Source: Adiantum capillus-veneris
Lineage: Eukaryota; Streptophyta; Polypodiopsida; Polypodiales; Pteridaceae
Length of the DNA stretch: 64,000 nucleotides
NCBI GenBank assembly: GCA_014529385.2
Contig: CM043963.1
Location: forward strand, 64,345,469 to 64,409,468
Direction of reading: 5' to 3'
The notes under the pieces are model-generated. The model made no database searches. It was given only the letters and a program-made list of their open reading frames with translations, and was not told where the DNA came from. Both the position numbers and the translations under genes were made by a program. Of this stretch, positions 24,194 through 33,597 are shown piece by piece (within the stretch, counting starts at the first letter, position 1; every line of letters begins with the position of its first letter).

Positions 24194-25498
24194 ATGGCAA
24201 GTGTAGCATTTCCAACATTTAAAGGAAAGAAGGGGGAGGATTTGGTAACAGACTTCCTAGATGACTTTGAAGTGGCATGTGTAGTGAGCAACAAAGATAC
24301 GGATGAATCCCGGGTTAGAATCTTTAAGCATCTCATGAAGCTAGAAGCTAGATCATGGTACAATGCACTTCCACAAGCAACCAAGGATGACTGGGAACCC
24401 TTAAAAACCGCTTTTAAGAGGCGCTTTGGGGGAGGTACCACTTCAGAAAAGTTGTGGGACAAGTTGAGAGACTTGAAGCAGGAGCGTCTTTTAGAATATG
24501 CCACCTATGAGTCCAAATTTGTGGATTTGTGGGAACGATGGGTTGAGTCACTGGCTAGGGGGGAAGCTGCACCCGATTTCCTAAAAAAAGATCAGTTCAC
24601 GCATGGCTTATGGCCGCTTCTCAAGGAGAAGGTGAAAGGTAGATTTCCGGCTACGTACGAGTTAGCCGTTGAGATTGCTCGCCTTAAGGACAAGAAGCTG
24701 CGAATGAAAGCCAAAGAAACCGAGTCAACAGAAGCAGGAACATCGCGTCGACCAACAACTACGACAACCACCATACCACCACCACCGGCTCTTGGGGTAA
24801 GAGATGACCAACAAGATATGTTGGCCCATATTACTGACCAACTGCAGAATTTGTCTGTCCACTTAATACAACAAGGGAGGAGTCAAGAAAGAGATCAAGA
24901 CCCTGGAAGAGCACGACGACAAAACAGGGAGTATCATTGCTACAACTGCGGAGAAGACGGTCACGGTATGTACTACTGTCCCAAACCACGACAAAACTAT
25001 AATAGAGGAGGTAGGAGGAACCAATTGTCACCCCCTAGAGAAAGAACACCCCCACCCCGAGCACCACCCCCACCAACACAAATTCTACGTCCATCCCAGA
25101 CACCACTACAAGCATCCATCCCACCTCTTCCACCAGCCCCACCACTTGATCGCCCTGTAAACATCATAAGGCTAGAAGAGAAAGGAAAAGCCGTAGTAGT
25201 GGATCCACCCAGAGCAAAGGAGAGGGACAAGGGTAAGGAGAAGGTAACCTTTTTAGAACCACTTGAAGCCATGACTGTGAAAACAGCTAGGAGGGAGAAA
25301 GCTACACAATCAGATGATGAGAGAAGCATGAGAGGAGAAACTAGCAAGAGGCCATCCAGGCCACGATGGAAATTGGGCATCACCGACTTCCAGCTAGGGG
25401 AAAGTTCTAAGCCCTATGATCTAACATTGGATGTGGCAGATCAAGGACCGAAGATTACATGGCCACATCTGCTACATCTTGTACCTAAAGTAAGGTGA
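24194..25498 (+). CDS. gag of the Tat element
   Basis: A gag core ('EARSWYNALPQATKDDWEPL', 'FKRRFGGGTTSEKLWDKL') is followed by one CCHC zinc knuckle ('CYNCGEDGHGMYYC') and a Pro-rich tail. The ATG at 24194 starts 'MASVAFPTFKGKKGEDLV', a typical gag start; an upstream ATG at 24164 is less likely. About 435 residues. Confidence 0.8.
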   Translation: MASVAFPTFKGKKGEDLVTDFLDDFEVACVVSNKDTDESRVRIFKHLMKLEARSWYNALPQATKDDWEPLKTAFKRRFGGGTTSEKLWDKLRDLKQERLLEYATYESKFVDLWERWVESLARGEAAPDFLKKDQFTHGLWPLLKEKVKGRFPATYELAVEIARLKDKKLRMKAKETESTEAGTSRRPTTTTTTIPPPPALGVRDDQQDMLAHITDQLQNLSVHLIQQGRSQERDQDPGRARRQNREYHCYNCGEDGHGMYYCPKPRQNYNRGGRRNQLSPPRERTPPPRAPPPPTQILRPSQTPLQASIPPLPPAPPLDRPVNIIRLEEKGKAVVVDPPRAKERDKGKEKVTFLEPLEAMTVKTARREKATQSDDERSMRGETSKRPSRPRWKLGITDFQLGESSKPYDLTLDVADQGPKITWPHLLHLVPKVR

Positions 25499-25510
25499 CA
25501 ATGGTCTAAA

Positions 25511-26242
25511 ATGGTAAGTACAAGACGCTCCAAAACAAAGGTAGCCGGAGCAATTTCGGGATGCAACATGGATGACATCCTTCCAATTGTCGACGTAAAC
25601 ATAAAAGGAAAGAGGGTTGGAAACACCTACATTGATGGAGGTGCACAAATCTGTGTAATGAGCGAAGCTATGATTCTTCAATTAGGGCTCGAGGTTGACA
25701 GGCCTTCTCCATGCAAGGCAAAGATGGCAAACAACGCAAAAGTAAAGTGTGTGGGTGTGGTAAGTGCCGTGAAAATCAAAGCTTTCAACACTGAGGTAGA
25801 GGTAGATGTTTTTGTAATGCCTACTAAGGGGGAGGGCTATCCACTAATTTTGGGAAGGCCATGGTTGATGGCCATGAAAGCAAAACAGGACTGGGGTATT
25901 GGCCTTCTACACATGACCGGTAAGAAAGGGGAGAAAATCTACTACGACATGAGGATTGGCAAGCAGAAGCAAATTAATCTGGAAACATCGGCAGATGAAA
26001 CCACTAGCAAATCTTCCAGTTCTGAGGAGGAGACCACATCCACCGACGAAAGTGACAGTTCCATTGATGTGATAGGTATCATTATGAAGGATCCACAAAG
26101 GGTAAGCACAACTGGTGATCCATCACCAAAAGGGAAACCCAATGAAGAGGAGAGAAAATCACCTGGCCTAGGAGGAAGTAGGTTGAAGGGTATGTTGTCT
26201 ATGGAATTAACACTTGAGGAGAAAGTTTTTTGCAAATGTTGA
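25511..26242 (+). CDS. Retropepsin of the Tat element
   Basis: The aspartic protease region has 'YIDGGAQICVMSE' as active site and 'YPLILGRPWLMAMKAKQDW' as the conserved end block, then a Ser/Glu-rich linker to RT. It slightly overlaps the next frame. Confidence 0.8.
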   Translation: MVSTRRSKTKVAGAISGCNMDDILPIVDVNIKGKRVGNTYIDGGAQICVMSEAMILQLGLEVDRPSPCKAKMANNAKVKCVGVVSAVKIKAFNTEVEVDVFVMPTKGEGYPLILGRPWLMAMKAKQDWGIGLLHMTGKKGEKIYYDMRIGKQKQINLETSADETTSKSSSSEEETTSTDESDSSIDVIGIIMKDPQRVSTTGDPSPKGKPNEEERKSPGLGGSRLKGMLSMELTLEEKVFCKC

Positions 26243-27102
26243 TGGGATTTCCTAACCTGTTCATTGACAACTATGAAAGAATCACAGGCATTACAGTGGT
26301 GGAACATCATATTAAGCTAAAGGAAGGGGTAAAACCAGTTGTGCAAAAGCTACGACGATTGGGGGTCATACAAGAAAAGGCACTCTTGGCCAAGGTAAGG
26401 AAACTGCTGGAGGCGGGATTCATCTATCCTGTAGAAAAATCAGAATGGGTGTCACCCGTAGTGGTGACGCCTAAAAAGAATGGTAAGTGGAGGGTCTGTG
26501 TTGACTACAAACCACTAAATGCAGCTACAAAGAGAGACCACTTTCCTCTCCCTTTCTTGGATGAAATTCTGAATGAAGTAGCGGGTTTTGAATGCTGTAC
26601 CGTCTGTGATGGTTATTCTGGATACTTTCAAATACGCATAGCCTTGGAAGATCAGCTAAAAACCACTTTTATCACGCCATGGGGTTGTTTTGCATACACG
26701 GTTATGCCATTTGGTCTCACAAATGCACCTGCCACATTCCAAAGATATGTCACATATGTTTTTCAACCGTTCTTTGGAACATCCATAAGAGTGTTCATTG
26801 ATGATTTTTGTATATATAGCTCCCGTATTTCACATTTAGAAAAGGTAACTGAAGGTTTGGTCAGGTTGCAGAGCCTAGGTGGGCAATTAAATGTGGATAA
26901 ATGCCACATTGGGGAGAGTAAAGTCATTCTACTAGGCCATGAAATTTCAGCAAAAGGTATCAACGCCGACCTAAGTAAGGTGTCCGCACTCATAGCCCTA
27001 CCTTCACCAACGACCGCACGTCAACTGGTCTCTTTTCTACAGAAGGTGAGGTACTTAAGTAGATTCATACATCTACTATCACAACTTGTTCTACCACTGT
27101 AA
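26230..27102 (+). CDS. Reverse transcriptase of the Tat element
   Basis: The RT domain shows 'WVSPVVVTPKKNGKWRVCVD', 'PFGLTNAPATFQRY' and the catalytic 'FIDDFCIYSS', where F-I-D-D takes the place of YMDD. It is followed by the first RNase H region from about 27100. Confidence 0.85.
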   Translation: MQMLMGFPNLFIDNYERITGITVVEHHIKLKEGVKPVVQKLRRLGVIQEKALLAKVRKLLEAGFIYPVEKSEWVSPVVVTPKKNGKWRVCVDYKPLNAATKRDHFPLPFLDEILNEVAGFECCTVCDGYSGYFQIRIALEDQLKTTFITPWGCFAYTVMPFGLTNAPATFQRYVTYVFQPFFGTSIRVFIDDFCIYSSRISHLEKVTEGLVRLQSLGGQLNVDKCHIGESKVILLGHEISAKGINADLSKVSALIALPSPTTARQLVSFLQKVRYLSRFIHLLSQLVLPL

Positions 27103-29313
27103 CAACTCACTCAAAGATCAACTTTCACTTGGGACGAGGAAAGCGAACATCACTACAACAAGGTAAAGGAGGTCTTAGCCACTCTGCCAACTATCTCACC
27201 ACCTAAGTGGGATGAAAAATTCTATGTCACCTCAAGTGTTGGTGATGACTCATTGGGGGCTATGCTACTCCAAAAGGATACGACGACATCTTTCATGAGG
27301 CCAATCTACTTCTCTAGTCGAATGATGACAGCAGGAGAGAAAGGTTTCACCCGTGTGGAACACTTAGTCCTAGCTCTTAGATTTGCAACTACAAAGTTTA
27401 GGTCATATTTGCTGCCTAAGCAATTTGTGATTCTAACCACGGATGAAATATTTCCCTATGTTGTACAACACATGGATGTGTCTGCTAGAATTACTAAATG
27501 GCTAGTTCGTCTGCAAGAGTTTGACTACACGGTACAGGTAGAAAGCACGACAAGGGCAAGTTTGGGGGGACTCATGACCTACCAAGTCTTTGAAAGGAAG
27601 GAGAAGCAATCTAAGGAAGGAGAATTCCGATTACCTCCAGTACCACCGATGGTAGAAGGAGCATACTCTCTCTACTTTGATGGAGCCTACAAGAGAGCGT
27701 CCGACAAAGTAGCTGCAGGCATAGTGGTCTTTGATGACAAAGGGACAAAGGTATTTTCGTTGGGCCAATTTTTAGATTCACATTCTAACAATGAAGTTGA
27801 GTATGCAGCACTAACCAAGGGTCTACAATGGTGCGTCTCGCAAGGTGTACAACGCCTTAATGTATTTAGGGATGCTCTACTTCTGGTAAGGCAAGTAGAT
27901 GGAGCATGGACATGCAAGAATCCTAGTTTAAGGACTCACTTAAGTGGTGTAAAAACCTTGTTGGGTAAGTTTGAAGAAGTTCAAATACACCATATCCCAA
28001 GGGCTCAAAACCAAGAAGCAGATGCCCTAGCAAGTGAAAGACTACAAGAAGTGGTGGTTGGAGCAATAAAACTAAAGCTCCCTCTATTTCAAGGAAGTGA
28101 TGCCTTGCCTGACATCATGCATTTTTTGGAAACAGGGGAATGCCCATCAGATTTAACAAAGGGACAGAAGCAATGGCTGACGCGGAAGGCCACAAGGTAT
28201 CGACTCATCAATAACGGTTTGTACTGTAAGGGTAAGGACCAAATACTCAGGAAGGTCCCTCTCTCTCAGGAAATCACGGGAGTAATTGCTAGTTGTCACG
28301 ACAGGGTTTGTGGTGGTCACTTTGCCCTAGACATAACAAGTAGGAAAATCTTGCAGGCAGGCTTCATATGGCCTAGCCTCAACCCTGATGTACACCACTG
28401 GTGCAAAACGTGTAAGTTGTGTCAAAAGGCCGGAACTAGGTCACTTATGCCTGAACCACAGACACCTATTCTCTCATATGGCCCATTTGAAAAATGGGGT
28501 ATCGATGCCATTGGGCCATTACCTAGGGCCAACTCAAGAAAATTCTACATTATCATGGGGGTTGACTACATGACTAGATGGGCAGAGGCTACAGCCACCA
28601 CTAGAATCACAGCGGTAGAGGTAGCTAAATTTATCTACGAGCACATATGCTGTAGGTTTGGCACACCTTTAGAGATCATCTCTGATAGAGGGCCAGGTTT
28701 CAAAGCAGACTTGGTAGGAGAATTAATGCAGAAACTGGGCATTACAAGGAGGCACTCTTCACCATATTACCCTCAATGTAATGGCCTAGTTGAAAAGGTA
28801 AATGGAATGGTTTCTAAAATTATTACCAAGCAGGTAAACAATCATCCTGGAGATTGGGATAAGTATCTACTACCAGCTTTATGGGCCTACAGAACTTCAT
28901 TTCATACATCCTTGGGATTCACACCGTATCATCTAGTATTTGGTAAGGAAGCAATCTTGCCCATTGAAGTGCAACTACAAAGTCTCAGAGTAATGGCAAG
29001 CCAGCTTCAACAGCCCAACATGCATTTGAGAGATCACATCATCAACTTGGAAAGACTGCAGCTGGACAGAGAAGAAGCAATAAATTATTATGCAGCACAA
29101 GCAGAGCATAGACGGCTTAGCTTTAACGAGCATCTCCGGAAAAAAGAATTGAAGAAAGGAATGTTGGTGCTCCGCTCCGCAATCGCTTCGACACGCGCAA
29201 GGATAAGAAACTTCTACTCCGATGGGAAGGTCCTTTCATCGTCAGGAAAAAGTATGCCAATGGAAGCTACCAGCTTATGGAGGCTGATGGAAAACTTCAT
29301 AAAACCAGGGTAA
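27103..29313 (+). CDS. Dual RNase H and integrase of the Tat element
   Basis: The first RNase H is at about 27110-27590. A second, plant/archaeal-type RNase H follows at about 27650-28040 ('LYFDGAYKRASDKVAAGIVV', 'NNEVEYAALTKGLQW', 'HIPRAQNQEADALAS'). Integrase has an HHCC zinc site ('CKTCKLCQKAG') and DDE core ('KWGIDAIGPLPRANS', 'ISDRGPGF'). The second RNase H is the hallmark of Tat elements. Confidence 0.85.
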   Translation, partial: QLTQRSTFTWDEESEHHYNKVKEVLATLPTISPPKWDEKFYVTSSVGDDSLGAMLLQKDTTTSFMRPIYFSSRMMTAGEKGFTRVEHLVLALRFATTKFRSYLLPKQFVILTTDEIFPYVVQHMDVSARITKWLVRLQEFDYTVQVESTTRASLGGLMTYQVFERKEKQSKEGEFRLPPVPPMVEGAYSLYFDGAYKRASDKVAAGIVVFDDKGTKVFSLGQFLDSHSNNEVEYAALTKGLQWCVSQGVQRLNVFRDALLLVRQVDGAWTCKNPSLRTHLSGVKTLLGKFEEVQIHHIPRAQNQEADALASERLQEVVVGAIKLKLPLFQGSDALPDIMHFLETGECPSDLTKGQKQWLTRKATRYRLINNGLYCKGKDQILRKVPLSQEITGVIASCHDRVCGGHFALDITSRKILQAGFIWPSLNPDVHHWCKTCKLCQKAGTRSLMPEPQTPILSYGPFEKWGIDAIGPLPRANSRKFYIIMGVDYMTRWAEATATTRITAVEVAKFIYEHICCRFGTPLEIISDRGPGFKADLVGELMQKLGITRRHSSPYYPQCNGLVEKVNGMVSKIITKQVNNHPGDWDKYLLPALWAYRTSFHTSLGFTPYHLVFGKEAILPIEVQLQSLRVMASQLQQPNMHLRDHIINLERLQLDREEAINYYAAQAEHRRLSFNEHLRKKELKKGMLVLRSAIASTRARIRNFYSDGKVLSSSGKSMPMEATSLWRLMENFIKPG

Positions 29314-29451
29314 ATGGTTGGCCACTTAAACCTTATTTTCTTCGATTTGACCAGGCTCCACCTATTGACATTCCAGATGAGGACACACCATCAGCCGCCA
29401 CCTCCGACGATAATGATCAAACAGATGAGCTAGAGACATGAATGCCTCTAG

Positions 29452-29469
29452 CCAAAAGGGGAGGGCTAA
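29452..29469 (+). promoter_or_regulatory. Polypurine tract of the Tat element
   Basis: AAAAGGGGAGGGCTAA lies immediately before the TG of the 3' LTR, the second-strand primer site. Confidence 0.8.
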
Positions 29470-31035
29470 TGATGGGGGCTTTTCACAAGCCAAGCTCCCA
29501 TACCCCTCTTCTCTCGTCCCCACCCCATGAAAACCCCCTCTTAGGGAGGGAGTGATAAAAGACATTGGAAAAAGTAAGAAAAAAATTAAGTATGATTATG
29601 TAAATATATGAGAAAGGTAAAATAGGCCACCTCATGCCTGCGGGGTAGCCCATCCCCACCTTGCCTCCTTTTTCTTCACTGTTGCCCCGCCGTGTGTCCC
29701 TTTTCCTCTCCTCCACTCAAAAGGTCAACCCCCTCTCTCTTCCCCTTGTCCTTTCTCCTTTCTCTCTCCCCTCAAGCTACCCCACCTCTCACCAATAATG
29801 CATTCTAACTCACCAATAATGCACCCTAACTCACATGCAACTTACCCTATCTTCCAAAATAGTATACCCCACCCCCCCTTTCTCTCTCCTATCATATCCC
29901 ATGACCCAAATACCCCCCCCTCTCTCTAAAGGGTGCCATGTCTCTTGTCTTGTAGCTAAATAACCTCCCCCACACTCACACACACTCAGTTTCACTAAAA
30001 AAGGTGCCCACAGACCCATCCCCACCCGGTGGTTACCTGATTTTTCTTGTGTTCACACACATCTGCACACAGATTCACCTCTGAACACACTCCTCTCTCT
30101 CCCCTCTTGTAATTACTTTATTCTCCATGTCACCTCTCACTTTTTTTCATCAACCCATCTCTCTCTCTCTTAGTCTCTCTCTCATGAGACTGCTGTTCTG
30201 GCACATATACACACAGCCAGACAAGTGGGGTCCACAGTCACATGGCCTATGTAGATAATGATTTCTTCATTTCTAAATTCTAGAATTTCTCCCCTCCCTC
30301 CTCCCCTATATAAAGAGGGGTCACCATCACACAAAAACACACAACATCACCAAAGAACACACTATGCACTGTGTGTGCCTAGTGCACACACACACACACA
30401 CACCCACACCCACACCATCACCATCACCGCAATCACCATGCCTGTCTTGAGCATGACCTCTACACCCTTGGCTATGGAAGATGAAGGGCAACAAAATGAA
30501 GGATGATGGCCATAATCCTCGTGCGAGTCTTCGCCATCAACTCCCACCTATCCGCCATGTGCTCTACCACTCTCTCCCTTCTCATTCCCCTACCCTATGC
30601 TCCCCATTTCATCGCTTAATTCTCTAAATAAAGCTTTAGGTTTTGTGAGTATGTTTTCTTGCAATGTTTTGCCCATGTGAGGTGTGCGGAATCGCCACCT
30701 AGTCTTGTGTTTTGGAGTGAGCTTGTGTATGTGTGAAGGGTGTGCGGATTCGCCATCCTTTTGTGATGCCTAAGTACTAAGCCGCTATACCCCCTCCCTC
30801 ACTCTCTCTCTCTCTCTCTCTCACTTGATCTCATTCCATTTCCTTTTCATCATTACTCCCAAGCATCCATCTCTTTTGGATGAAAACTTTGTTATGGTGG
30901 TGTGTTGTTTGCGTCCTAGCCGCTGAAGCTAGGTGGTGCCCCCTGTTTGCTTTACCATGACAGGCTCGAGGCGCGCCATTCGGTCCCCGGTGTTTTAGAG
31001 GCCGTCGGGGTTCGGGGTTCGCTTTGCTCCCGTCA
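29470..31035 (+). repeat. 3' LTR of the Tat element
   Basis: 1566 bp, matching 21763-23337 closely, including TATA box, CA and CT microsatellites. The right flank GCGG repeats the four bases before the 5' LTR. Confidence 0.92.
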
Positions 31036-31544
31036 GCGGCAATGGCGACAACAGCGGCAAGAAGGTTACCTTCAAAGGTAAACGTGTCAACTATGTGCAA
31101 AGTGAAAGTGATGATAGTGATGATGAAGATCAAAGAGCTCACTCCGACAATGATGAAGTGAATATGGTAACTTCCGCTTTCTCTTCACCCTCTACTTCTA
31201 TTTCTTCTTCAAATAAACATGCTAAGGGCCAACTCAAATATAGCTACAGTGAAGGAAATGATATTTATTAGAAAGAAGGATGCTACCCTAAACACACTAT
31301 GTTGAATCTCAATTGTGAAGTTGTATTTCTCATGTGAGAACCTCTTATGTTGTATCTTTGTAGACATGAGTGAAGAATCCAATTGAGAACCACTCATGAT
31401 CACATTAGAACCTTAAGTGTTGAATCCATCTCTCTATGTTGTAAAGAGCATGAATGATGAATCCAATTGAGAACCATCACGAGTCTTATCTTCTTCCTGT
31501 TGAGAACCTTAGCTTGTGTGTAAGTATGTGTTTAAGGGGGAGAT

Positions 31545-31796
31545 TGTAGAGTATAAACACAAGCTCACACTCACACTCTTACCTAAACCATGCGTGAACA
31601 ATCTCTATCCCTAGAAAATTCTAGGCCTTCCATCATAAGCCTATATAAGAGAAGGCTCTCAAGCATGTAACTAAATCTCTCATTTGCATAATAGAAGGTT
31701 GCATTCTCTTTCTCTATTGTGTACATTCTCATTTACACTCACACACACTCACTATGAATGCTTCACATGAGGATCCACCCTAGCCAGGGCCCAACA
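31545..31796 (+). repeat. 3' LTR of the truncated gag-only element copy
   Basis: 252 bp, TGTAGAG...CCAACA, preceded by a polypurine tract (AAGGGGGAGA). Nearly identical to 50190-50441. Confidence 0.88.
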
Positions 31797-32290
31797 GAAA
31801 AAATCTAGAAAACTAGCCAGCATGTGCAAATATATCTCCTTCTCCATAGCTGAGAGATCTCCACTTTGAGCCACATATATCTACTATTGGACAAATGTCT
31901 AGTAGCTCATCCATCACCAACACCTTCACTGAACCTCTCTCTGGTTCTTTCTCCATTGGGTTAACCATCCTCTTCATTGTCACTTTAGCTTAGGCACCAT
32001 CTCTATAAGCTGCCCAAAAGTAACATTTTCTTTCCTGTTTGTCAGATCCTCCTTCAAGTCACAGCTTAATTTCCCATCCCCTAGTGGAAACTCTAAAACA
32101 TGAAACTTGCGACGAGCCCTTCTTTTCCTCTTGGCCTTGACATCCTTGTCTTCATGCATTAGGAAAAAAATGGACTCTCCATGGGCCTTGTAAGAATCCC
32201 TAATTTCAAGGAAGCCTGCCAAGATTAAGGGGGACAAAGGCTTTGAATGGGGCAATTTTGGTAGGGTCTCCTCCACCTTTGACCCCTAAA
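31797..32290 (-). pseudogene. Copy of the Tat protease-RT linker region
   Basis: Minus-strand frame 31980-32276 matches 50625-50882 ('RKFHVLEFPLGDGKLSCDL'). It is the flank of the gag-only insertion in the source element, carried along in the copy. Confidence 0.75.
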
Positions 32291-32761
32291 AAGGTAGGGG
32301 GAAGGGGGGGGGGGGGGGGGGGGGGTAACCATTTAAAAAGGAGGGAAGGGGGGGGGGGGGGTAAACCATTTGAAAAGTAGGGGGGTAGGGGGTCTTATCT
32401 CTCTAGCTTTTTGGCCAACTTGTAAGTGGCCTCTTAACTCTCCCACGCCACCTAAGCAAATCCGTGGGTCAAAGAGGTCAAAAAAATGACTTTTTTCAAA
32501 CACTTTCAAAAAAACTATATTCCCCCCTAAAAAGTACCCCCAACATATACACATATTCAAAAACAGATTTTTAAGTTAAATTACTCATAATTCAACATTT
32601 TTTGACTCCCTCCAAAACTTTTAGGAAATTCCCCCCAAAATTGACAACTTTCCCTCCTAATCTAAGCTCCTCTCCTACACCCATCCCCCTTGCACCTGCA
32701 CCTGCTGCTGCACCTACACACCCATCTCTCCATCCTTCAAGCTCCATCTCTCCATCCTACA

Positions 32762-33597
32762 ATGCCTCTTGACGACGTGACCAATGTCCCACAAGCGCTT
32801 CACGTGGTAGGTCTCCAGGGCTTTTCCTACGCCTACCTCAAGAGTATGTTCCGACAAAGAAAACATGCTTGGGTACATTACCTTCAGCCAACGAACGCTG
32901 CGCTCAAGGGGATAAGAATGTGGATCTCTGGACAGACGGATGCTTGTATCCAAAGGATCCTTCTCTCAATGTTCATCCATCTTTTACAAACATTCCATCA
33001 CTGTTGCAATACGTTGGAAATGGAGAGCAAGGTTTTTTGGACTACTGCAAGAGACTCAACAAACACGAGATTGCGCGGTCCGAGATCTACTTGCGTCATT
33101 GGTAGTTTCTCAATGGGAGTTTCCACAATCTTCAAGATCAGATGCAAACAGCTACTAGTGCGCTTGAGGAGGCAAAGAGCACCATCACAACCAAGGAAAA
33201 TGTAATTAAAATCTTGAGGATACTCTTTCACACATGAAGAGTATTGCCATGGGAGGTAGGGTGAGGAAACGAGAGTTGTCCGAAATTCAGACTCTTGCAC
33301 CACGTGGAGGTGCAAGAAAACGAAGGGTGACAACTATAAGGTAACATGTTTTGTCCCTCATGTTGTTTAAGTCTAATACCGATCATCATTGTTCTTTTGG
33401 GCAATAGGAACTTCGTCCAAGAAACGTGCGGCAGCGAGAATGCGTCAGCTAGGGCTACTTTACTTCGTTCTTGTTTCAACAAAGAGGATTTTATTGGGAT
33501 GCTTGATTCTCCAGAGGCAAAAAACTTAAACGACGCAATCACTAAGAGAGTTCTTAGTGATTTTTCTAATATTGTCACTGATCTAGATGTTCAGGAT
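32762..33597 (+). pseudogene. Transposase 5' part, truncated copy
   Basis: Exon 1 runs 32762-33340 and exon 2 starts at 33408 after a 67-base GT-AG intron (33341-33407), the same positions as in the copy at 51378. One visible difference changes a CAG (Gln) of the sister to TAG near 33103 in the 'RHWQFLNG' region. The gene is cut in exon 2 at 33597. It has no catalytic region and cannot encode an active enzyme. Confidence 0.8.
33564..33597. repeat. 34-base junction repeat, right copy
   Basis: Matches 20962-20995 with one visible mismatch. Here it is the natural continuation of transposase exon 2, followed at once by the duplicated scrap that starts GATGAAAA. Confidence 0.85.

Larger units (their letters stand above)
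21763..31035 (+). mobile_element. Young Tat-type Ty3/gypsy element with both LTRs
   Basis: The element is 9.27 kb and plus-strand: 5' LTR 21763-23337, gag, protease, RT, two RNase H domains, integrase, polypurine tract, 3' LTR 29470-31035. The LTRs begin TGATGGG and end CCCGTCA and differ at only a small share of positions by eye (roughly 1-2%), so it is recent. A four-base GCGG flanks both ends as target duplication. The second, plant-type RNase H after the first puts it in the Tat lineage. It looks nearly whole, with few breaks. Confidence 0.92.
20996..31796 (+). mobile_element. Truncated copy of the gag-only LTR element, split by a Tat insertion
   Basis: 20996-21762 and 31036-31796 together match 48922-50441. 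They hold gag, leader and 3' LTR (31545-31796, 252 bp), without the 5' LTR. The Tat gypsy element 21763-31035 lies inside its gag. Fossil. Confidence 0.85.
32291..33597 (+). mobile_element. Left-end copy of the RAG1-like DNA transposon
   Basis: This matches 50937-52215, i.e. the transposon left end, leader, transposase exon 1, intron 1 and part of exon 2, then stops abruptly at the 34-base junction repeat. Unlike the sister, the G tract occurs twice (32304-32325 and 32348-32361), each followed by GTAAACCATTT-like sequence. Confidence 0.85.
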
